This document shows positions 33,719-45,640 of a DNA stretch of 64,000 nt, one piece after another; the first letter of the stretch is position 1; every line of letters begins with the position of its first letter. Below the pieces are notes generated by a model that saw only the letters and a program-made list of their open reading frames with translations, was not told the origin of the DNA and made no database searches. This DNA is from Leptodactylus fallax (Eukaryota; Chordata; Amphibia; Anura; Leptodactylidae): positions 6,835,501-6,899,500 of the forward strand of contig CAMRHE010000054.1 in assembly GCA_947044405.1 (NCBI GenBank). Reading direction: 5' to 3'. The translations under genes were made by a program, and so were the position numbers.

Positions 33719-34573
33719 TAGACTGTTTACAGGCAGCATGACATGGAGACAGATCAGCACTCCCAAACAGAACAAAAAATGCTTCACTTGTTACGAATAA
33801 GAGCACTCATAGTTATGAGGCCCTCGTATTCATGATAGAGGCTTTCTCCTCATTCCCCTCTCAGAAATGATGTAAAGGCTGTGTGCTTACATTCAGATAC
33901 ATAGATACATAGCACAACAATCACCTCTGAGGAGGTAGAGGGGATTCTGTCCTTTGGAATATAGCTTTGAGTCCATTGTAATTTTTGATCACTCCTATTA
34001 GCCAAACTGCACAGCATTTTTGACTTTTGGGGTAATAGGATCTTGGTTGTGTCAACATACTATAATAAACTGGACAGCTTGGTATTAAGTGTCAAAACTG
34101 ATTATATTTCTATATCAGATACATAGCCAAGGACAGTTTTGCTCCTTTGAACAACTTTTGGTCAGAATTTGATTTGCCACATGCATACTTTTATAATTTT
34201 TTTACAATTATGGCATGTCTTTGAGAGTCAGGCTTGAAATATGTCAATGCTCACCTTCCTTGCTGAACTCATATGTGTACCAGGAATTGTTATCCCCCTA
34301 TCTTCGGGCTCACCCCTTGACCCTGAAAGCTAGATGGGACCACATCCGACAAGGATTGAGGAAGGATGTTGGGGTTGGAGAACTTTATAGCATCAATGCA
34401 AAAATTAATTCTTGGAACAATTCAAAATCAGCATTGCTAATTAAGGGTACGTTCACACTGAGTTTTTTTGCAGGTGGATTTTGAGGCAGAATCCATGTCA
34501 CATTCTGCCTTAAAAAATGCCTCCCAACATTCCCATCTATTTCAGTAGAAATCAGGAGCAGATTCTTTCCTCC

Positions 34574-34736
34574 AGCTCATGGGTAGGAAACCTTCAGCTC
34601 TCCAGCTGTTGTAAAACTACAACTTCCAGCATGTGTAATTGCAATGCTGTTCTTGAAACTCCCATGGAAGTGAAAGGAGCATGTTGAGAGTTGTAGTTTC
34701 ACAGCAGCTGGAGTGCTGAAGGTTGCTGACCCCTGC
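34574..34736. mobile_element. short MITE, GTTGCTGACCCCTG type
   Basis: Inverted pieces GGAAACCTTCAGCTCTCCAG and CTGGAGTGCTGAAGGTTGCT enclose ACTACAACTTCCAGCATG and its complement-like partner. The left end is eroded. The GTTGC-GACCCCTG terminus recurs at about 40268-40282. Confidence 0.6.
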
Positions 34737-34814
34737 TCTAACTGATTTTTCAGCTAGAGGAAAAAAAGGGCGTCATGACCTATCTTCAGGCAGATTCCAC
34801 TTTGCAAACCCCAT

Positions 34815-35415
34815 TTATAGAAGACCTTTCATGTCCTCAGGCACATGCGGTTTTACATACCGCTAGAAAGCCGACAGCACGCTGAATTCAGCGCACTGCC
34901 GTCTTTCCCAGTATGTGCCCCGGGGCTGGAGATATCGGCGGTGTAAGTTTCACGGTTTACTGTCAGAAAGGCGTTCCTGACAGTCTAGCTGCGCTGTAAG
35001 GAACGCCCTCCCCGACAGTTCTCGTTCACAGACTTGTACTGGGGGGGGGGGGGGTGTTCCTCACAGCTGAGCGTCATCGCCGGGCAGTAAGGAACGCCCC
35101 CTCTGACAGTACAGCGCTATAGACGAGAACATAGAGAGGGGGCGTTCCTTACAGCCCAGCGATGACGCTCAGCTGCGAGGAACGCCCCCCCCAGTACAAG
35201 TCTATGAAAGAGAACTGTCGGGAGGGCGTTCCTCACAGCGCAGCTAGACTGTCAGGAACGCCTTTCTGACAGTAAACCGTGAAACTTACACTGCTGATAT
35301 CTCCAGCCCCGGGACACATACCGGGAAAGTCGGCAGAGCGCTGAATTCAGTGCGCTGTCGGCTTTCTAGCGGAATGTAAAACCGCATGTGCCTGAGGACA
35401 TGAAAGGTCCTCTTT
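34815..35415. repeat. 600-bp palindrome
   Basis: TTCATGTCCTCAGGCACATG at the left answers CATGTGCCTGAGGACATGAA at the right; matches continue inward through TTTACTGTCAGAAAGGCGTT and AACGCCTTTCTGACAGTAAA to a centre near 35100-35130. A G-run at 35041-35053 is the main break in symmetry. GC-rich relative to the flanking intron. Confidence 0.85.
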
Positions 35416-36000
35416 AATTAAATGGGAGGCGGAAAAAGCTGATTCATAAAAACGCTATCGATTTTTCTGCTTCTCATTCATTTCAATAGGGTTTGCAAGG
35501 CAGAATCCAACTGAAGATAGGTCATGATGCTTTTTTTTTCTTCCTCTAGCTGAAAAAAGAGGAACAAATCTGCCTGACTCCCATTGAAGTGAATAGGATA
35601 GTTAGGAGGCAGGTTTGAAGCAGATTCTGCCTTAAAAATCCACCTGCAAAAAGCCCTGCGTGAACTTACTTTTATACTCAAGACTTTCAATGGACTTGTC
35701 ACATATTTATCCTGCATAATATAGCAACTAAAATATATATGAAATAACCATTTAAAATATGACAAAACTATTTGAACGACCAAGTCCTGAACTTCTGGCA
35801 TTGTGATATATTGCAGGAGTAGTATACCAAATGGAATATTGTGGGGTAGTAAAAGTTTTACCTTTAATATTACCCATTATTATTTTATGGTATATTTCTC
35901 TAGCCATGTAACCTATCTGTAACAAAATCACTGTAGAGGTCTAGTAGATGTATATAAACCTAGATATGTTATTTGGACAGTTTAAACTGATGAAAAAATT

Positions 36001-37215
36001 GAACCCACATCAGACACCTCAACTACCCCGATATTAACTGGGAAACAGAAACCTAACTTTAACCTATAGAACTGACAGAATATCAAAAGTGGAGGTTGGG
36101 GTTCACCTGTCTAATAGTCACCACAACATATTACATTTTCATTCAAGTATTCTTTGAAGTAGAATTCCCACAACTATTGTTATTCTCTGATCTGTTAGGA
36201 AGACACATGAAGTAAATTATATTGATGGTAATCTTCTTAACACTGTATCTGTGATCTGTCGACTCTTTCTAGTCCACAACTGTGTCATGTGACCAGCTCA
36301 GCAATGAGACTCTCCAAATGACACAGCACCTCATGTGTGGACAGGAAGTCAGTTTCTCCATTCATTCCTATGAGACTCACACTGTGGCTCCCATAGGAAT
36401 GAATGAAGAAACTGACTTCCTGTCCACACATGAGGTGCTGTGTCATTTGGAGAGTCTCATTCCTGGTCATATGACATAGTTGTGAACCAGAAAAGATTGA
36501 ATACCTCACAAATACAGCCACCATTAAGAAGATTACCCTCAATATAGTTTACATCATGAGTCTTCCTAACAGACCAAAGAATAAATATTTGTGTAGGAGT
36601 TCTACTTTAAAAAGCTGTTTACTGTAGGAGGTACAAAAATGTTAAACTTCAGGAAGGCTGAAATTCATCAACCTAAACCATGACGTCAGGGCCATAAAGT
36701 GGGACAATGTCCTTAAAAGCAAAAGTACACAGGCTAAATGGAACATTTTTAAATGTTTATGTCTTGTGAAAGGTGTATACAGCAGGGGAATAAATGTGAA
36801 GGGGTTAAAAAGTGGGCCTGTAAACTCTAGACCAGTAAGTCTATCCTCGGCGGTGGGTTAAATATTTGAAGGTTTTCTGAGAGATGCAATCCTGGAGTAT
36901 CTCAATGTAAATAATCTTATAACGCCCAATCAGCATAGGTTTATGAAGAATCTGCCCTGTCAGACTAATCTGATCAGCGTCTATGAAAAGGTCAGTTCTA
37001 GACTGGACATGGATAATTCTGTGGATGTCTTGAATTCTTGAATCTGTACCACATAAAAGGTTGGTATACAAAACTTTGGAACTGGGAGAAAATGTAATCA
37101 TTTGGGTTTACAACTGGCTCAGTCATAGGAAAAGAGAGTCCTTGTTAATAAGAAGTACTCAAACTGAGTCATAGTCACCAGTGGGGTGCCACAGGGGTCA
37201 GTATAGGGGTCTGTC
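36001..37215 (+). pseudogene. CR1-like LINE fragment, split by a palindromic MITE
   Basis: Decayed plus-strand pieces of the same LINE class as at 18827. Before the MITE: NYPDINWETET at about 36023 and VGVHLSNSHHN at about 36095. After it, NFRKAEIH at about 36640, then reverse transcriptase sequence up to GGGGTGCCACAGGGGTCAGT (37181), which matches 18959-18978. Many stops and indels. No function expected. Confidence 0.65.
36153..36610. repeat. palindromic MITE inserted in the CR1 fragment
   Basis: Inner arms are long near-perfect inverted repeats (AATGAGACTCTCCAAATGAC at 36302 and its complement at about 36441-36460). They continue outward to GGAAGACACATGAAGTAAAT and its diverged partner ATTTAC/GTTTACATCATGAGTCTTCC. 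The centre is at about 36383. The two ORFs across it on opposite strands share peptide text for this reason. Confidence 0.85.
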
Positions 37216-37275
37216 TGTGTTCGGTACTCTGCTGCAGAGATGGATAGGTGGAGATGGAAGGACAACTGCTGAACC

Positions 37276-37560
37276 TACAATAGTAAAGCTAGGCACATAT
37301 GTTTTATATTATACTGTTCATGCAACCATTAAAAAAAAAAAAACATGGCAAAGAAAATGGATGCAAATGGATGCCATGTATAGGGCATCTGCTTTACATA
37401 GACTTCAATGTTAAAAAAACATACAGGAAAACATGGAAGATTACAATTTTTTGTACTGCAAAAATAATGTACAGAGACATTCTTTTTTAACATTGAAGTT
37501 TATGTAAAACGGATGCACTTTCCATGGCAACCTTTTGCTTATGTTTTTTTTTGCCATTTT
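37276..37560. repeat. imperfect palindromic repeat
   Basis: ACATAGACTTCAATGTTAAA at about 37396 faces TTTAACATTGAAGTTTATGT at about 37487, with CATGGCAA / TTGCCATG-like pieces further out. Class unknown. Confidence 0.5.
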
Positions 37561-39267
37561 TTTCTTATACACCCTGCCACATGGTAATGCACCCTGCCAC
37601 ATGGTAAAATAGTTCAGGAATGGCTTGAGGAATTTTACTTGGCCTCTAAAATTTTCTAGAGAGCTCTTCAAAGCAGAGAGACATCTGCACTATAGAGAGA
37701 CAATTATCAGGAATTACTATCCAGCCTTCTCTTGACAGAAATGTCTCATTTATTGCTGTAGATGGCCTCATATGTGTCTCTCCTCCTGCCACCCCCCCCC
37801 CCAATAGACTTCCTTGTAAACCGACACTGCTTGTGTATAGAGTACATGTTAAAATCACTCAGATAAGACATAAAGCAGACGTAATAGTTAAAGACACAGG
37901 CACTTTTCTATATTGAAGTATATTGAAGTCTGTTCCCTTCACTTGCTCTATTGATTTATGAAAAATAAATAAACGCTTACTTACAATTTAACGTTACAGG
38001 TTAACCTACAATAATAATGTTTAATATAAAAAAACTAAGATTCAAATTTAATTCTACCACAGTATATAATGGACTATTACAATGGAGAACAAAGGTACTA
38101 CTACAATATATAGCCAAAAAAAAATCTCTAGAAATGTTTTCTAGACATTTTCTCCACTGACATCCCTAAATGCTTATTCACACTAAAGGGTTGCCCAGCC
38201 GTGTGCTAGACATTGCATTAATGGCCTGCACACAGCCCCATAGATATTAATGGATTTATTCACGTGACCATTGTTTTAACGGGGCATGTTGTGACCAATC
38301 CATTGAAAAATAAAACTTGCTGTTTCCCAGGCCAGTTTCACAGATCCCTCAATAGAATCATGTGTATGAGGAATCTGCGCAAACATATTACCGTCATGTG
38401 TACACTTAGCAGTGAAAAACGTGTGTATGTGAATACAGTGGTAAGCTTAGTCTCCTGAGAAAAATGTTTTATACCATGTTTACACCTCATTCTTTTATCA
38501 TATAGGACCTCTCCCAACATCTGAGAAACCTACTGTATATCGAACAAATAGCCCCAACATGTGCAACTGTAAACCATGTTGTATACGCTGTATGTTTAGT
38601 CCCAGTGTTTTGTTTTGTTTTGAACAGCACAACAACGTACCATTAGCTTAAAAGTGTTTTTGCGAATGAAAGACTCCTTTTAATTTATTAAAAGGCAATT
38701 CTCACTTCAGCAAACGGGAGATAAGTAATAAACACCAAGGTGTTTTTTTAATACTATAACAGAACACAGTTATCTGTATACACATTCATACAATCAGTGT
38801 TTTGTGCCAGTATTCTGCATGGACTGATTCAATGTCGCTAGGATTTCTATCGTCATACATCAATCCAAGACCGCATTCATTTGATCAATTCAGCCGCTTC
38901 TTTTAGAACACATGAGCTCTTTGTTAAGGTTCCACACCCACAATTAGTTCATCTCTTTTTTCTTTTAGCTTTGTACAATACATCAAACAAAAATCTACAA
39001 ACAAGTGTTTAGTTACAACCACCTGTCTTAGGGTGCTCTCTGTGTATTGCACAAGAATGGCTTGCAAAGGGAAAGACAACGAACCAGAAATAAGTGAGTT
39101 ACTTTATATAAAAAAATAATCTGCAGATTTTATTCCACTAGTCTGGATAATAGAGAACAATGGTGGTGCAGTTACTAGTACTCCAAAAATGGAGCAAAAA
39201 ACAAATACATATAGATAGTATACAAGGTACTTGTATAAATACACATAGGGCAGATTTATTAAAACAG
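37561..39267. other. dst: dst intron, no gene seen
   Basis: 38170-38440 resembles a MITE type with GCCGTGTGCTAGACATTGCA; a similar phrase (CACACGACCATGTGCTTAAC) lies at 45650. The remainder is unassigned AT-rich intron. Confidence 0.4.
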
Positions 39268-39450
39268 TTTTAGGTTACAGCTCCACGTAGCGTCCCCCAG
39301 CAAAAAAGCGCTGTGGAAAAAAAACGTGGTGTCAACACATTGCGGTTTTTCCCACAGCGCTTTTCACTTCAATTATAACTATAGGGAAACCACCGGCATT
39401 TCCGTGACGGTTTTGGAAATCGCAGGTGTCCACAGCTGTGGGGATGGGAT
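39268..39450. repeat. fragment of GGGGCCTTAGCCTAA-family foldback MITE
   Basis: GCTCCACGTAGCGTCCCCCA at the left, then GCGGTTTTTCCCACAGCGCT and a TATAGGGAAACCACCGGCAT core typical of the family. Confidence 0.55.
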
Positions 39451-39454
39451 TCGC

Positions 39455-40283
39455 GGCCTCTGCACACGGTATTATGTCCCACAGCGGCCCCTGCACACAG
39501 TATTATGTCCCATAACGGCCCCTGCACACAGTATTATGTCCCATAACGGCCCCTGCACACAGTATTATGTCTCATAGTGGTCCCTGCACACGGTATTATG
39601 TCCCATAGTGGCCCCTGTGTACAGTATTATGTCCCATAGTGGCCCCTGTACACGGTGTTATGTCCCATACTTGCCCCTGTACACGGTATTATGTGCCATA
39701 GTGGTCCCTGCACACGGTATATGTCCCATAGCGGCCCCTGCACACGGTATAATATTCTAACTTTTATAATATTCCAATTGTCGCCACTCACTAGCTATAA
39801 TTATACTGTGGGGTCTCTTCAGACCCAAGAGTATAATAAGCGGGAGGGCCAAGAGAGATGAAAAACATAAAAAACAATGTTAACTCACCTTTTCCCGCGC
39901 TCCGCAGCCGCTCTGTGCTCTTCGGGCGCTTCTGCCTGTAGTCAGCGACTGCTGATTGAGTCTCTGGGGTCACATCACGTCATTATGCGTAATGACGTCG
40001 GACATGACCACTGAGGCCCTGTCAGAGGTCTCTTACATCAGGCAGAAGCGCCAGAAGAGCACACAGCGGCTGCAGATCCAGGGAAGGTGGGTAACATTAT
40101 TTTTTATGTTTGATCACCTCCCGGGGGCTCCGCTTATTATACTCAGGAGTCTGAAGAGACCCCACAGTATAATAATAGCAGTTTCGTTTCGGCCGTGTTA
40201 GGTCCGGTTGAAACTGCTGGGTGAGTACTCCGCTGCCCGTGCCAGGGAAATAAGCCTCCGTGCCGGGGGTTGCCGACCCCTGA
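39455..40283. mobile_element. hAT-like MITE with inverted copy of the 28-kb modules
   Basis: 39455-39755 is about nine to ten units of GGCCCCTGCACACGGTATTA + TGTCCCATA, the complement of the 28-kb unit. Then come hairpin-type sequences at about 39801-39838 and 40135-40175 (TATACT-GGGTCTCTTCAGACCC; ATTATACTCAGGAGTCTGAA), and the end GGTTGCCGACCCCTG. Target duplication not found, so boundaries are approximate. Confidence 0.55.
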
Positions 40284-40297
40284 TCTAGAGTATCTTT

Positions 40298-40641
40298 AAG
40301 TCTGAAGCCCCATGTGGCGGAAATGCCGCATCAAAAAAACGTGGCGTTTTGAAGTCCCTGCAAAGTGGATGGGATTCTAGATAATGCCATCCACACACTG
40401 CAGAAAAATATGCGCAGCTGAAATGCTGTGATTTCCACAAAAGGTTGCATTTTTGGAGATTGCAGCATGTCAATTATTCCTATGGAAACAATGGTGGTTT
40501 CCCTATAGGTATAATTGATGCAGAAAGTCCACAGAGGAAAACACAGAAAGTCCACTGCAGGAAAAACCGCAAAGCATTTTCGCCGTGATTTTTCCCATAG
40601 TGCTTTTTGACTGCGGCCCACTACATGGGGCCTCAGCCTAA
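40298..40641. repeat. foldback MITE, GGGGCCTTAGCCTAA family
   Basis: Left AGTCTGAAGCCCCATGTGGC, right CTACATGGGGCCTCAGCCTAA; core TTTCCCTATAGGTATAATTG. Confidence 0.65.
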
Positions 40642-41935
40642 CATATAGTGCTGTTTATTTATATAATAAAATGAATAAATTATTGATATGATTTATGTGT
40701 CTGGTTATTATATCCGCAACTAAATCCATGTAGGTTATGCATTTTAATAAATCTGCCTCTATAGCCTTGATTTTAAAACAACATCTACCTACAGATCCTA
40801 TGCAAATCTATTTGTTACCATGGAAACAGAGTACAAAATCTTTGATAGTTTTGCTGCTGGTTCAAGCACGCCAAATGTATGTCAGAATTTTTTGTGACTG
40901 ACCCATTAATCTAAATAAAGCTTGCAGAAATCTATGTGCTTACCACCTAAACAGCGGGCAAACAGCTGATTTTTAGTTACAATAATGTTCACAATAAATA
41001 TATCCTGTATGATGGAGACACACAAGTCTGTTTGAGAGCAGTTGGAACAAAGTGACAATTTCAAATAAAGACCCTTTGAAAAATGTCTTTATTTCTTATG
41101 TTACATGCACTTCAACAATAAATCTGGTTGCAATAGTGGATATAGCATGTACAGTAAGGCTAGACCTAAATAGTGACATGAATTGTGCAACATCATGACG
41201 TCTAATAAATGTCAATGAGGTCAAGTTGTGATCTGCCTCCTTATGCAACCACATGACAGTCACAAAAAAAAAAATCAAAACTGATGTGGTTTTGGTTGCA
41301 AGTCACATGCAGTTTTACAATCATAGACTGCAATGCACATTTTACAGCCAAATTTCAGCTCTACAAAAACTGCTTGACAGCAAGTCACAAAAATTTTTTA
41401 ATTCACAGAACTTGTTAGAGACTATTTGCTATGTAACCCTAACTTCAATCTGTAGTTTGGCAGACAAATTGAATGTTATTTTAGGATACTGCCTAGCATA
41501 CTGTAATATTATCATGAAAATGTACGGATGGCCATTATTCCCATGGCAGTGAATAATAGCCATGTGACGGCTGTTTTTGCAACAGCCATCACAATGCCAT
41601 TATAGAACCCATGATTTTCAATGGGCTTATTCACATGCCACTATTTCATGAACAAAGATAGTGCATGTTGTTTTTTTTGACAGCCGTGACTTCAATGGGT
41701 TCTCAAAATGGACGTGTAGCAGACGTTGTTAAAACAGCCATCCATCACACATCTGTTTTTTGTGGTCGTATGAATAAGCCTTTACCCTGTATTCATATGA
41801 TTGAGTTTCAGCCATGAAACTTGGTCCGTGTGTTGACCAGTTTTACCGGCCAGAACAGTATGCAATGAGAGGGACTTCGAGCAATACTGCTGCTGGGAGT
41901 CCCTGCCTCCCAGTGACAATAACATCATAGATAAC
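40642..41935. other. dst: dst intron with a repeat at its right side
   Basis: No gene seen. 41795-41935 and 42278-42365 together form one repeat, split by the Tc1 MITE at 41938. It is related to 4930-5085 and 44300-44460 through the phrase TTTACTGGCCAGAACA-TATG and GGGACTCC. Confidence 0.45.
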
Positions 41936-41937
41936 TA

Positions 41938-42275
41938 CAGTGGCTTGCAAAAGTATTCATAACCTTGAACTTTTTCACTAAATTACACACAGTTGGACCC
42001 TGTGTCAGTGACTTCTGAAGGCAATTGATTGCACTGGAATTTATTTAGGGTATCAGAGTACAGGGGGCTGAATACTTTTGCACTTCACACTTTTCAGATT
42101 TTTATTTGATTACAATTTTGAAAACCATGTATCATTTTCGTTCCACTTCACAATTATATGCTACTTTGTGTTGGTCTGTCACTTAAAATATCAATAAAAT
42201 ACATTTAAGTTTGTGGTTGTAAGGTGACATAACATGAAAAAGTTTAAGGGGTATGAATACTTTTGCAAGCCACTG
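41938..42275. mobile_element. Tc1/mariner MITE, 338 bp, TA target
   Basis: Ends CAGTGGCTTGCAAAAGTATT and AATACTTTTGCAAGCCACTG are perfect inverted repeats; TA at 41936-41937 and 42276-42277. No transposase. The termini resemble those of the Tc1 element at 51721 (CAGTGCCTTGCGAAAGTATT). Confidence 0.9.
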
Positions 42276-42277
42276 TA

Positions 42278-43130
42278 TAATACTAGGAATTCCTCTCTCG
42301 GCATGCTGTAAAGGCTGACCAAGTTTTATGACTGACATTCAGTCGTGTAAATGCAGGTTTAGATATTGATTTCAGAGAAGAGTCACATCACTTTTAGCTG
42401 TCTGTAAGAAAATCTACTAGCAAATTGGGCTACTCTTCCGCACTTAAAGGTATACAGTATTTACATATCCATAAAAAGTTGATTATCTCTCCATGGGTCC
42501 ATCAGTTTAAGGACATAAAGGTATGTTTCCAACAAAGGCTTCTTCATGGCACCATTATTGGTTTAGGAGGCAATAATAACAGAACCTGATAGTCTTCCAT
42601 TAACTAAAATAGACAGTATAAGCACATGAACCAAAATTCATCTCACTACAGCACATTACACATTACAGTATAGCAGAGAATTTAACAGATGTTGTTTGAA
42701 AAAAAAGAAGCACGCTTTCATTATAAAAAACTATGAGGATTTGTAAGACGTACAATAATTTTGTAGAAAGAAATAATTTGCTCTGGGCAAAAGAAATAGA
42801 ACATGCGAGGATACTTCTACTGTGACAGTTTGGGCATGCTTACAAATCAAAATAGTTATCTCACACAAGAGCTGCAGAAGGTCAAGAAATATTATTCCAA
42901 TGTGAACACAAATCTCAGTTTTACCTGCAGCAATATATGTACAGTGTCATTTATGGAGATTGGTGTACATCCATACAATACTTGTACTCATTCACATTTG
43001 ACTGAACTTTTATTAAGTCTATATCTCTCAAGAAGTGTTCCTAATTTAAAAAACATAAAATATTAATACATATTGCTATGTATTTACAAAACTTTGAGCC
43101 ATGGATCAATGTATTATTTAAAAACATCTA
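42278..43130. other. dst: dst intron, no gene seen
   Basis: Unassigned beyond the repeat fragment at 42278-42365. Confidence 0.4.
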
Positions 43131-43333
43131 AGGGCCGGTTCACATCTGCATTCGGGTTTCCGTTCTGGGAGTCCGCTTGGGGACCCCCCCGAACAGAAAC
43201 CTATACGCATAAAAAAGCGGTTTACCTGGGAAACCCGCTGACCCCATAGACTATAATGGGGTCCGTGTGCTTTACGCACGAAGCAAGCGTAGAGGAAAGT
43301 GCTGAAATCCGAACGCAAATGTGAACATGGCCT
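43131..43333. repeat. foldback MITE, GGTTCACA family
   Basis: AGGGCCGGTTCACATCTGCA and AATGTGAACATGGCCT ends; GGGAGTCCGCTTGGGGACCC and ACTATAATGGGGTCCGTGTG inside. Confidence 0.75.
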
Positions 43334-43439
43334 AACAAATTGTAAGAAATTGAGACATCTTGACAGCATACTTGTCTAATTTATAACCAGGAGAACACAT
43401 ACTTTTCCAATATTCGAGAAGAGACATGAGGGAGAGACA

Positions 43440-43690
43440 CAAATTTGTATCCATGTGTCCTGCACATTTATATCAGACATGCCATTAACTATACAGATTC
43501 CAGACCAGATCCCAAGATTAGACACTATACACCCCAGCTGACATCCTCAAAATGAATACAGACTTCAAATTCCTTATATACAGACAGAGACCTTCTAAAA
43601 ATGCAGACCCAAATAACACAGACACCCCCCCCCCCCCCAAATCAGTTCTCATTTAATATAGACCCCACCTAGACTCCAGTATTAGCAACT
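43440..43690. repeat. degenerate short tandem repeat (CAGAC / CAGATCCC)
   Basis: Loosely repeated phrases such as ATACAGATTCCAGACCAG and CAGACCCAAATAACACAGAC. A related stretch lies at 45130-45340 (CAGACCAGAACTCCCATTTA). Unit length is irregular; call is by eye. Confidence 0.3.
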
Positions 43691-43945
43691 TATATTAGCA
43701 ACAGTATAAATAACATTCAGGCTAGGGCCGCACGTTGCAAAAACGCAGAAGAAAAAAAATGCTGCATTTTACAGTACCAGAAAAGTGAATGACATTCTGG
43801 CTAATCCCATCCACACAGTGCCAAAAAAAAAAAAAAATGCTGCAGAAAAGCTGCATTTTCAAAAACGCATGCATTTAAAAAAAAAAAAAAAATGCAGCAT
43901 GTCAATTTTACCTGTGGAAATGCTCGCGTTTTCCCTGTAGATTTA

Positions 43946-44308
43946 AGGCTAAGGCCCCTCGTAGCAGGCCACAGCAAAAACCCGCTGGAAGAAAAACTGT
44001 GGAGGCAACGCATCGGTTTCCTCTGTGGACTTACTGCTATCATTATACCTATAGAGAAACCACCAGCATTTTCGTAGGTATAAATGACATGCTGTGATTT
44101 CAACAAACCACAACGGTTTTGGAAATCGCAGCGTCTCCACTGCGCATAATTTTTCGCAATGTGTGGTTGGAATTCTCTAAAATCCCATCCACTTTGCAGT
44201 GACTGTAAAACAACTCATTTATTTCGACAATGAGACGTGATGCATTTCTGCTGCATTTTTTTTTTCACTGTGATTTTTAGCTGCGTTCTACATTGTAGGG
44301 CCTTAACG
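43946..44308. repeat. foldback MITE, GGGGCCTTAGCCTAA family
   Basis: AAGGCTAAGGCCCCTCGTAG to CTACATTGTAGGGCCTTAA. A second, partial copy (GGCTAGGGCCGCACGTTGCA) precedes it at about 43721. Confidence 0.65.
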
Positions 44309-44665
44309 TCACACAACTGAGATTCAGCCGTGACGTTTGGTCCATGTATTAGCTAGATTTACTGGCCAGAACAATATGCTGGAAGAGGGACTCCAAGCAT
44401 AATAGCTATCTATGCTACTAGAAGTCCCTGCACAAACTGTCCCATACCGATTATAGACCACCGTTAGGCTAAGGCCACTGGAACATCCTGCAGTGGACCT
44501 GGCTGCGGCAAAAAATAGACAAAATTGTTTGCTTTTCAATGCAACTTTCAGCTGCAATTCCTGTGTTCTGACATGGCTTTGAATTGCAAAGTTTGAAAAC
44601 CACAGATGAACCCACAGCAATAAATTGCATGTTGAGGGTTAAAAACTGCTGTGCAAGACACTTAA

Positions 44666-44995
44666 GGCCGGGGCCCCACATGGCATAAATGCCGTGGTTT
44701 GCCCGTGGCGGAAACGCCACAGAAAAAAAAGCAGCGTTTTACAGTCACTGTGTAGTGGATGAGATTCTAGCAAAACCGTCGCGCTTCTAGAAATCGCAGC
44801 ATATCAACTATACCTACAGAAATGCTGGCGGTTTCCCGATAGATACAGTATAATTGAAGCAGAAAGTCAGCAAAGGAAACCTCTGCAAACTTTCTGTGGG
44901 AAGTACTGCGGGGAAAACTGCGATGTGTTGCCACCGCGGTTTTTTCCGCAGCTCTTTTTTGCTGCGGGACGCTACATGGGGCCTTAGCCTAACAC
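44666..44995. repeat. foldback MITE, GGGGCCTTAGCCTAA family
   Basis: AAGGCCGGGGCCCCACATGG to GCTACATGGGGCCTTAGCCT, inverted ends. Two further relatives flank it (44464-44650 and 45380-45640, the latter ending GTGGGGCCTTAGCCTAAGGC). Confidence 0.75.
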
Positions 44996-45379
44996 TGCAG
45001 GTTTTTTCTGCAGAGAGTGGCTAGGATTTGTTTATATCCCATCCACTACACTTGCTCTGTACTTTACAGAGAGGGTCAGTTGAATCTACAGTATTGCAGC
45101 TAACCCGTTGCAAACTCACCTTGTGTGTCTCTGGCCTTAATACAAATCACAGACCAGACATGCTTCATGCAAACCCGCTTTATAAAGATCCCAGACAGAT
45201 GCCCCCCAATTTACACTAAAGAAAAAAGACCATATCTGCCAACAAATACATGTCCCAGACCAGAACTCCCATTTATACAGAGCACAGCTCAAACCCCCTA
45301 TCTATTCGGACCAGAACCCACATTCCAACAGACCCCAGGGTGAAGAGTCGTGAGCACATGGAGTCGCGGGCATAGCTTG

Positions 45380-45640
45380 AGGCTACGCGGCAGAAACGCA
45401 ACGGAAGAAAACGCAGCGTTTTACAGTCACAGCAAAGTGGGTGGGATTCTAGCGATAGGAACAAGCGTCAATTTCCAAAATGGTCGCAGTTTTGGAAATC
45501 ACAGCATGTCAATTATATCTAGGGAAACGCCGGTGGTTTCCCTATAGATATAATTGAAGCAGAATGTCTGCAGAGGAAACCTCTGCGAACTTTCTGTGCA
45601 AAGCACTGCAGGAAGAACCGTGGGGCCTTAGCCTAAGGCC
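45380..45640. repeat. foldback MITE, GGGGCCTTAGCCTAA family
   Basis: Left GCTTGAGGCTACGCGGCAGA, right CGTGGGGCCTTAGCCTAAGG; GGTTTCCCTATAGATATAAT core. It is the fourth member of the family within 2 kb. Confidence 0.65.

Larger units (their letters stand above)
34445..35672. repeat. long foldback element with nested insertions
   Basis: Outer arms: GGGTACGTTCACACTGAG ... GGTGGATTTTGAGGCAGAAT and ATTCTGCCTTAAAAATCC ... AGTAAGTTCACGCAGGG in inverse order. Between them lie a small hAT-type MITE (34574-34736) and a second, independent palindrome (34815-35415). Confidence 0.7.

Noticed and set aside
34215..34484. 89-codon ORF containing ELLSPYLRAHPLTLKARWDHI
   Set aside because: Has a LINE-like feel, but I could not match it to a defined motif; not enough to annotate.
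36282..36542. Two opposed ORFs with the same peptide text (THEVLCHLESL)
   Set aside because: Produced by the palindrome, not by genes.
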